Source: Bacillota bacterium (GTDB taxonomy: Bacteria; Bacillota; Clostridia; Oscillospirales; Ruminococcaceae). From it: 64,000 bases of DNA. The notes under the pieces are model-generated. The model searched no databases. It was not told where the DNA came from and saw only the letters and a list, made by a program, of their open reading frames with translations. A program made the position numbers and the translations under genes. Shown one piece after another: positions 58,338 through 64,000 of this stretch (positions within the stretch are counted from its first letter, which is position 1; each line of letters starts with the position of its first letter). The stretch covers positions 1 through 64,000 of the forward strand of contig JAEZTV010000028.1 of assembly GCA_023421245.1 (NCBI GenBank), given 5' to 3'.

Positions 58338-58468
58338 AGCAAACGATTGCCGCGATAGCGGTAAACGGGTTTGCCTCAGCTGAATGGTTATATAACCTTC
58401 CGATCGACGAACTGATAGATTTTTGTGAAAACATCAATGAAGCAATAGAAAGGTCTCAACCAAAATAG
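58295..58468 (+). CDS. gpE' extension made by -1 ribosomal frameshift
   Basis: Slippage on T TTT TTC (58295-58301) moves ribosomes to a frame that continues for 55 codons (FGGVIHPEQLKQTIAAIAVN, then GFASAEWLYNLPIDELIDFC) and stops at TAG 58466-58468. No start codon or ribosome site exists for this part alone. The long form gpE-E' would be about 184 residues. The programmed shift is conserved in principle across dsDNA tailed phages. Confidence 0.85.
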   Translation, partial: FFHKFGGVIHPEQLKQTIAAIAVNGFASAEWLYNLPIDELIDFCENINEAIERSQPK

Positions 58469-58498
58469 TAGGACTACAGAAAGGAGGAGCTATAGCCG

Positions 58499-60115
58499 TT
58501 GGGAAAAAGAAAAGAGCTAGAAGCGCTTATATCCCTTGCGGGAAAGGTTGATCCGTCCCTGCAACGGGCGCTATTGCAGGCGTCAAAGCAAATTAAAAAA
58601 ACAGGGAAAACAATCACAGGGCAAACCGGTATGATGGCCAAAAGCATGGGAGTGCTCAAGAGCGTGGGTGCCGGTGCGCTTGCTGGTGTTGCGGCGCTCG
58701 GCGCCACCGCGATTGTAGCATTTACAAACGCAGCCAAGGCGGGCATTAACTTGGCATCAGACCTTGAAGAGGTCCAAAACGTTGTAGACGTTACCTTTGA
58801 GGCAAACTCAAAAACAATAGATGCGTGGGCAAAAACAACGCTTAATGCTTTTGGTATGTCCGAGCTTAAAGCAAAGGAGTACTCGAGCTCACTTGGCTCA
58901 ATGCTTAAGGCGTCGCGGCTATCATCGGATCAGACGCTCATTATGAGCCAAAACCTGACGTCACTTATTGGAGACTTTGCAAGTTTTAAAAACCTTGAGG
59001 GTGATGAAGCGTTTTCGACTATTATGTCGCTGATGAGCGGTGAAACTGAGCCGGGTAAAAAATACGGTATTGATATGTCGGTGACCAACCTTGAAGAGTT
59101 CGCAAAACTCGCAGGGTACAAAGCAAAATTTACCGATATGTCACAGGCCGAAAAACAACTGGTGCGATACAACTACCTACTGCAGGCTACAGCGGATGCG
59201 CAGGGAGACTTTGAGAGGACTCAGGATTCTTTTGCAAACCAAAAGAAACTTGTTGTTGAAACATTCAACCAGATGTCTGCCCAAATCATGCAAAATGCGA
59301 TGCCTGAACTCACACAGATTACATCCGCGCTAATCGACTTTATGAATGATTTTGATACAGGTCCGTTAGTGGATTTTATCACACAATTGGGAGATGCGGC
59401 AGTAGGCCTCCTGCCGGTTGTGCTACAGTTAATCCCCTTATTAACGCAGACGCTCTCAACACTTGTCCCCTTTATCACACAATTAGCATCCATGTTAGCG
59501 CCTGCACTTAATGAGATTTTCACGGAGCTTTTTGCTGCCTTACAGCCACTAATTGAGCCCCTCTTGGAGCTAGTGACGATGCTCTTGCCACCGTTGATTA
59601 TGATAATAACGGCTATCCTAAAGGCTCTTGCGCCCGTTCTTGAATTTATCGTTGTGTTTGTTAAAAAGCTGGTCGAGTATCTGATGCCGGGCATAGAAAA
59701 GATAGCGGAAAACGTGCAATGGTTAGCGGATATATTTAAAAAAGCATTTAGCTGGCTTGCGAGGTGGAGCTTTACAGGCAAAACAGACGGTGCAGGGCTG
59801 GACGAATACGCTAAAGGCGGCTTTGCATCCCGCCCATCAATATTTGGTGAAGCGGGTCTTGAAGCGGCGATACCGATTAAACCCGGGAACAGCCGCAGTC
59901 TTGCGCTGCTCAACAGAACAGCAGAATTGCTGGGAATCAGAGAAGGAACAACAGCAGAAGCTGCGGTCGGTGCTGCCGGGTTTACGCTGATTTACAATCC
60001 TACCATTAACGGGACAAGTAAATCAGAAATCGAACCAGTGCTGCGTAGCCATTATTATGACATCAAAGAGATGATGGAGGACGCACAATTTCGACAGGAA
60101 AGGCTGGAGTTCTAG
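58499..60115 (+). CDS. tail tape measure protein
   Basis: A 538-residue protein that sets tail length and is ejected on infection. It has an N-terminal helical part, a glycine-rich hydrophobic patch (GVLKSVGAGALAGVAALGAT), and a long hydrophobic middle (residues 300-400, such as LITQ-like repeats and LLPPLIMIITAILKALAPVL). The C-terminal GGFASRPSIFGEAGLEAAIP is a conserved tape-measure ending. It starts at TTG (58499) with AAGGAGG upstream. The length predicts a short tail of about 80 nm at 0.15 nm per residue. Confidence 0.93.
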   Translation: MGKRKELEALISLAGKVDPSLQRALLQASKQIKKTGKTITGQTGMMAKSMGVLKSVGAGALAGVAALGATAIVAFTNAAKAGINLASDLEEVQNVVDVTFEANSKTIDAWAKTTLNAFGMSELKAKEYSSSLGSMLKASRLSSDQTLIMSQNLTSLIGDFASFKNLEGDEAFSTIMSLMSGETEPGKKYGIDMSVTNLEEFAKLAGYKAKFTDMSQAEKQLVRYNYLLQATADAQGDFERTQDSFANQKKLVVETFNQMSAQIMQNAMPELTQITSALIDFMNDFDTGPLVDFITQLGDAAVGLLPVVLQLIPLLTQTLSTLVPFITQLASMLAPALNEIFTELFAALQPLIEPLLELVTMLLPPLIMIITAILKALAPVLEFIVVFVKKLVEYLMPGIEKIAENVQWLADIFKKAFSWLARWSFTGKTDGAGLDEYAKGGFASRPSIFGEAGLEAAIPIKPGNSRSLALLNRTAELLGIREGTTAEAAVGAAGFTLIYNPTINGTSKSEIEPVLRSHYYDIKEMMEDAQFRQERLEF

Positions 60116-60318
60116 TGGCATTAACATATACCACAAGAGCGGGAGATACGTTTGATATCCTCGCTCTTGATTTTTACAATGATGAATACAAAGCGAACCT
60201 GCTTATCGAAGCAAATCCTGCCTATCGAAAAGTGTTGGTGTTTCCGGCCGGGGTAAGGTTGCAGGTGCCGCGTCACGAGCAAACGGCGGCAACAACACTG
60301 CCGCCGTGGAAGAGGTGA
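60115..60318 (+). CDS. tail protein X (LysM-like)
   Basis: A 67-residue protein of the P2 gpX family with a LysM-like fold (YTTRAGDTFDILALDFYNDE, ANLLIEANPAYRKVLVFPAG). It joins baseplate and tube. GTG start overlaps the tape-measure stop codon. Confidence 0.93.
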   Translation: MALTYTTRAGDTFDILALDFYNDEYKANLLIEANPAYRKVLVFPAGVRLQVPRHEQTAATTLPPWKR

Positions 60319-60322
60319 TATT

Positions 60323-61237
60323 TTGCAGGTAATATACCAAGGCAAGGACATCTACCCGCAAATCAGCGTGCACTCTTGCGAGATTATCGACAATGCTGGC
60401 GGCAAGGCCGACAGTGTTGAGATCCAATTTAGTGATCCGGTAGGAGTATGGAGCGCCTACAAACCAAAGCGCGGCGATACGTTGGAGGTAATTTACAAGG
60501 GGTATCGGTCGGGCATATGCATTGCGGATGCAATATCGCAAGACCGCGGAATATGCACGGTTATGGCCACGTCTCTACCATTGAACTGTAAAACGCCACG
60601 AACTCAGGCGTGGGAAAACATAAGGCTTTTTGAATTGGCGGCAGAGATTGCGGGCCGATATGGTTTTGTTTTTCGGCCGTACGAAGTGGAAAATTACCTC
60701 TATAAGCGCGTGGAACAGATTGGAATGACCGATTTTGCCTTTTTGACGCAACGGTGTCAATTGGAAGGATACGCACTTAAAATCACAGACAAAGCCGTTG
60801 TCATATACAACGAGCGGATGTTTGAGACAACAGCTCCTGCACGAACGATATACAAGCACGAGGTTGACGGTGATAAGTATAATCTTAGGCAAAAAACAAG
60901 CGATATTTATAAATCTTGCGCGGTCAGCTATGGGGAACACACGGGATCAACCACAGATAATAAAATCGAGGGATCAGATTTCGCGGTGTCTGATATTTAC
61001 GTGGGCAGCGTTGCAGAGGCAAAAAGATTTTCTGCGGGGCTTCTGCGGGCAAAAAATAAACAGGAGTACACCGGTAGCATACCGATTTTGATTGACCCAA
61101 AGCTTGCGGCCGGCGTTACTATCCGACTGTCCGGATTTGGCCTTAGTGACGGAATCTATTTTATAGAAACTGCAACGCACAACACGTCAGCTGAACGCAC
61201 GATACTTAAAATCCGGCAAACACTGGAGGGATATTAG
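60323..61237 (+). CDS. late control gene D-like baseplate hub protein
   Basis: A 304-residue homologue of P2 gpD/T4 gp27-type hub proteins. ADSVEIQFSDPVGVWSAYKP is the first tube-like domain; ENIRLFELAAEIAGRYGFVF, FLTQRCQLEGYALKITDKAV and IPILIDPKLAAGVTIRLSGF follow. It starts at TTG (60323) with AGAGGTGATAT upstream. Confidence 0.93.
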   Translation: MQVIYQGKDIYPQISVHSCEIIDNAGGKADSVEIQFSDPVGVWSAYKPKRGDTLEVIYKGYRSGICIADAISQDRGICTVMATSLPLNCKTPRTQAWENIRLFELAAEIAGRYGFVFRPYEVENYLYKRVEQIGMTDFAFLTQRCQLEGYALKITDKAVVIYNERMFETTAPARTIYKHEVDGDKYNLRQKTSDIYKSCAVSYGEHTGSTTDNKIEGSDFAVSDIYVGSVAEAKRFSAGLLRAKNKQEYTGSIPILIDPKLAAGVTIRLSGFGLSDGIYFIETATHNTSAERTILKIRQTLEGY

Positions 61238-61435
61238 TTGATAACCAAAGGGATTGTATCCGGAATCGATGGCGGTTACCGTATCCTTGTAGGTGGACGA
61301 GTATCGCTTCCGGCCGAAAAGGCAGAACATATCCACGAGCTATTGCCGGGGGATCGTGTAATTGCATTTTTTCCATCGTCAACGCTTGCTGATGGTGTAG
61401 TAATCGCGCTAATAGAGGATGGTGAAGGTAAATGA
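61238..61435 (+). CDS. small OB-like baseplate protein (gpV-like)
   Basis: A 65-residue protein (ITKGIVSGIDGGYRILVGGR, PGDRVIAFFPSSTLADGVVI). The layout is an OB-fold like that at the base of gpV spikes, without the trimeric needle. It follows gpD directly, starts at TTG after GGAGGGATATTAG and overlaps the next gene by four bases. Confidence 0.8.
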   Translation: MITKGIVSGIDGGYRILVGGRVSLPAEKAEHIHELLPGDRVIAFFPSSTLADGVVIALIEDGEGK

Positions 61436-61971
61436 TTGCAACGTTTGGCGGCAAAGTGTTTACGGTATCGCACACTAAGATATACACATTTAAAGACCTC
61501 AAATATGGTGCAAAACTTGAAACTGAGAAAACGGATGTACAAGGCGCTAAGCCAAGCACAACAATAAAGGGCCAAGGGTTAGACAGCCTCAGTTGCGTTG
61601 TTATCCTAAGCGGAGATTTGGGTGTAAACCCAAGGCAAGAAATTGATGATTTCCGCCGAATTCTTGCTGCCGCAAAGCCTGATTTTTTTGTGTTAGGTGG
61701 CCGGCCGCTGGGTGATAATCGATGGTTGCTCGTTGATCTGCAGGCACCGTTTGAGGACATAAATAATGCTGGGCAAGTTGGCCGATCCGAATTAACCCTA
61801 ACATTTGAGGAGTATGTGCGTCAAGGTGCTACTGCGACGACAGATGCGGCAGCCACTGGCGTGCCGGGAGCTGCTGCGGGGATCACAATAAATAACCCAT
61901 ACGATTACGCGGTGGCGGCTCAAAATAAAAGCGATCTAAAGAGATCAACCACGGGCACATTGACAGAGTAA
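61432..61971 (+). CDS. tail protein, P2 gpU-like
   Basis: A 179-residue protein (MIATFGGKVFTVSHTKIYTF, STTIKGQGLDSLSCVVILSG, NRWLLVDLQAPFEDINNAG, SELTLTFEEYV). The pattern of strands and the xLSFxEY-like end resemble gpU/LysM-adjacent baseplate proteins; gpU in P2 lies next to gpX and gpD. The tail after residue 130 is Ala/Thr-rich. Assignment to gpU is tentative; the gene is firm. Confidence 0.75.
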   Translation: MIATFGGKVFTVSHTKIYTFKDLKYGAKLETEKTDVQGAKPSTTIKGQGLDSLSCVVILSGDLGVNPRQEIDDFRRILAAAKPDFFVLGGRPLGDNRWLLVDLQAPFEDINNAGQVGRSELTLTFEEYVRQGATATTDAAATGVPGAAAGITINNPYDYAVAAQNKSDLKRSTTGTLTE

Positions 61972-61983
61972 GGGGGTAAGCGA

Positions 61984-62283
61984 GTGATTGCTGTAATTGA
62001 TACTACAGATACGTCAATCGATTGGAGCGCTCGCGGAAAAGAGCGGATTACACAAAATATTAAAAACCTGCTAACCACGATGCGCTATGAGATTGCTTAT
62101 GACCGGACGCTCGGTATAGACCCATCTATTATAGACAAGCCTCTACCGCAGGCAACAGCTCTGTACACGGCTGAAATATATCGAGTAATCGCCGATTATG
62201 AACCGCGTGCAAAAGTGCGGGAGGTCAAGATAACAACGGATGGGGAAGGAAATATGCAAGCAAAGGTGGTGATTGAACTATGA
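61984..62283 (+). CDS. baseplate wedge protein, gpW/gp25-like
   Basis: A 99-residue protein of the GPW_gp25 family (ITQNIKNLLTTMRYEIAYDR, TLGIDPSIIDKPLPQATALY, EIYRVIADYEPRAKVREVKI). It starts at GTG after AAGGGGGTAAGCGA and overlaps gene J by four bases. Confidence 0.93.
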   Translation: MIAVIDTTDTSIDWSARGKERITQNIKNLLTTMRYEIAYDRTLGIDPSIIDKPLPQATALYTAEIYRVIADYEPRAKVREVKITTDGEGNMQAKVVIEL

Positions 62284-63377
62284 GCGATATTATTTTTGTG
62301 GACTATGACCCGCAGAAAATACTCGATGATGCAGTAAAAGCAATTGAGGCGGCACTGGGGGTAAACCTATACCCGGGCGATGAGCGGAGAATATACCTTG
62401 AGCAGCTGCTGCCGATAATAGTTGGGCTCAAAAGCGACATCAATGAGAGTGCAAAGCAGAACTTACTTAGATATGCAACCGGCGAAAAACTTGATGCACT
62501 CGGCGAATTTTGGAATGTGACGAGGTTGGCGGCCCAAAAGGCCGAGACGGTTATGAAGTTTACACTATCGACTGCCATGCCGTCAAGTGTACGAATACCG
62601 GCTGGCGCTCGGGTTACTCCTGACGGTACCCTGTATTTTGCCACAGTTGCGGACCTCACGATTGCACCGGGTGATCTGTCCGGAGAAATATTAGCTCGCA
62701 GCACAGAGGGAGGCCAAAAGTACAACGGTTTTGCCGCTGAAAAAATAACAACGATGGTTGATCCGGCGGGATTTGTACTGACCGCCAAGAACATAACCGT
62801 GAGCGCCGGCGGAACAAATGAAGAGGAGGACGACCGTTACCGTGAGCGCATCCGCCTTGCTCCTGAAAGTATATCAACCGCAGGTCCGCGTGGTGCTTAT
62901 GAGTTTTGGGCAAAAACAGCATCGCCCGACATATCCGCAGTGTCTGTGACCTCGCCAGAGCCAGGAGAAGTTGTTATTAGTGTACTCCTACAGGACGGGG
63001 CAATGCCGGACGAGCAACTCCTAGAGCGAGTATCTGCGGTGCTAAATGACGAACGACGCCGCCCGCTTACTGACCATGTCACAGTACGGGCACCAAATCA
63101 AGTCGAATATGCCATAGAGTTTGAATATTACATCTCATTGGACAACCAAACAAGCGAGAGTATAATCAGGCTTGCGGTGGATGCAGCAGTCACCGAATAT
63201 ATTGACTGGCAGCGCTCACAACTCGGGAGGGCAATCAACCCCGATTATCTGCGCAAACTAGTGCTTGAGGCCGGTGCTTATCGCATTGAGATGATAGCTC
63301 CGGAGTATACCGCGATTGCTCAAACAGAGGTGGCAGTGCTCGCAGGAAAAACAGTCACATACGGGGGGCTTGTCTGA
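62280..63377 (+). CDS. baseplate assembly protein J
   Basis: A 365-residue wedge protein of the P2 gpJ/Mu gp47 family. LLRYATGEKLDALGEFWNVT, RIPAGARVTPDGTLYFATVA, EEEDDRYRERIRLAPESIST and PDISAVSVTSPEPGEVVISV are family segments. It overlaps genes W and I. Confidence 0.95.
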   Translation: MSDIIFVDYDPQKILDDAVKAIEAALGVNLYPGDERRIYLEQLLPIIVGLKSDINESAKQNLLRYATGEKLDALGEFWNVTRLAAQKAETVMKFTLSTAMPSSVRIPAGARVTPDGTLYFATVADLTIAPGDLSGEILARSTEGGQKYNGFAAEKITTMVDPAGFVLTAKNITVSAGGTNEEEDDRYRERIRLAPESISTAGPRGAYEFWAKTASPDISAVSVTSPEPGEVVISVLLQDGAMPDEQLLERVSAVLNDERRRPLTDHVTVRAPNQVEYAIEFEYYISLDNQTSESIIRLAVDAAVTEYIDWQRSQLGRAINPDYLRKLVLEAGAYRIEMIAPEYTAIAQTEVAVLAGKTVTYGGLV

Positions 63378-64000
63378 TGAATCTGTCTGATTTTGATCTC
63401 TTAAGCCTCCAGACAAAAGGTATGCGTGACGACCCTGTGACCATTGCATTATGTGCTACATTGCAACCACTTTTCGAGCAGCTTAATGATGAGGTAAAGG
63501 CAGTAATCATTTATGCAGCAGTTGACGAGATGGACGGTGCACTGCTTGATGAATTGGCTTGGCAATTTCATCTCGATGTATACGATGCCTATGCTCCTAT
63601 TGAGGTTAAACGGGCACTAATAAAACAATCTATCAGGGTACACGCGCACAAGGGCACGGTGTATGCGGTGCGGGAAGCTTTGCAAGCAGCTTTTGGTCGA
63701 GCAGTGGTACGAGAGTGGTTTGAGTATGGAGGCGCCCCTTATTTATTTCGCGTGGATATTGACGCATCTCTCGCGGGTGTGGGAGAACGAGAAATTGCAT
63801 ATTGCGAGCGGGCGGCGATAGAACATAAGAATGTGCGGTCACACCTTGAGCGCATACGTATTTTTTTAACCACATACGCAAAGCTGGCAATTGGGGCGGC
63901 GACAGCAACCGGAGAAACCACGTCAATATATCCGTACATTGTTAGCGATCTGAATTTTAGCGCTCTACTGCGCAAACTTTTATATCACAAATCGGCCGAG
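63377..64000 (+). CDS. tail protein I, truncated by the window edge
   Basis: The first 208 codons of a P2 gpI-like protein (MNLSDFDLLSLQTKGMRDDP, AAVDEMDGALLDELAWQFHL, AHKGTVYAVREALQAAFGRA). The ATG overlaps the stop of gene J. The frame is open to the last base of the window, so the end of the gene, the fibres, the lysis genes and the other attachment site lie outside. Confidence 0.92.
   Translation, partial: MNLSDFDLLSLQTKGMRDDPVTIALCATLQPLFEQLNDEVKAVIIYAAVDEMDGALLDELAWQFHLDVYDAYAPIEVKRALIKQSIRVHAHKGTVYAVREALQAAFGRAVVREWFEYGGAPYLFRVDIDASLAGVGEREIAYCERAAIEHKNVRSHLERIRIFLTTYAKLAIGAATATGETTSIYPYIVSDLNFSALLRKLLYHKSAE

Overview
The window is a stretch of chromosome from an endospore-forming, anaerobic Firmicute. 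The spore genes spoIIR, sigK, a sigH-like gene and cotJC, the moderate GC content, the strong AGGAGG ribosome sites and the NifS/NifU pair point to class Clostridia, probably an Oscillospiraceae/Ruminococcaceae-type gut organism (inference; no rRNA gene is present). Positions 1-30.5 kb are host chromosome. From about 30.95 kb to the right edge the window is a prophage that runs off the end.

Host part. 0.2-2.6 kb: an ACT-domain protein, a UPF0210 protein and a membrane protein. 2.8-5.4 kb (minus): Fe-S assembly (NifU, NifS) and RNase H. 5.6-8.5 kb: a ZIP metal transporter facing a DnaC-type helicase loader and a DnaD-type initiation protein. 9.1-13.7 kb (plus): PHP phosphatase, Lrp regulator with aminotransferase, IspE, SpoIIR and a DUF378 protein. 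13.8-16.3 kb (minus): a zinc-ribbon protein, a tRNA-like remnant, a SigH-like sigma factor and a MATE exporter. 16.7-18.6 kb (plus): a TlpA-like thiol-redox lipoprotein and an uninterrupted sigK. 18.6-21.2 kb (minus): a znuACB zinc importer behind a palindromic operator candidate. 21.9-28.6 kb (minus): uxaB-uxaA-uxaC-eda-kdgK, a complete route from galacturonate to pyruvate and glyceraldehyde 3-phosphate, with a good promoter ahead of uxaB. 29.0-30.2 kb: a zinc-ribbon membrane protein and a lipoprotein.

Prophage. At 30.95 kb the spore-coat/manganese-catalase gene cotJC is cut. Only its C-terminal three quarters remain, and a large serine recombinase gene ends 16 bases from the cut. This resembles the skin and SPbeta/spsM arrangements, in which a sporulation gene is rebuilt by excision. 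Next come a lipoprotein, ImmA, an XRE repressor and a divergent switch region with paired operators around a consensus promoter (32.6-34.2 kb). An early region of many small genes follows (34.2-46.8 kb). It includes a frame-broken HUH-type Rep with origin-like hairpins, a PcfK/PcfJ-like pair, RecU, a secreted glucosaminidase-like protein, ASCH and HNH proteins, and an ArpU/RinA-like late activator. The late region has an orphan DNA methylase, a candidate cos site, lambda-type packaging and head genes (Nu1/A-like terminase, gpW, portal, a fused protease-capsid, DUF2190, gpZ) and a P2-type contractile tail (sheath, tube, E/E' with a -1 frameshift, tape measure, X, D, spike, U-like, W, J, I). The phage is therefore a myovirus with a lambda-like head. 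A 16-bp palindrome, TTGCAnTCAAnTGCAA, recurs five times at gene boundaries across the prophage and is not explained by the genes.
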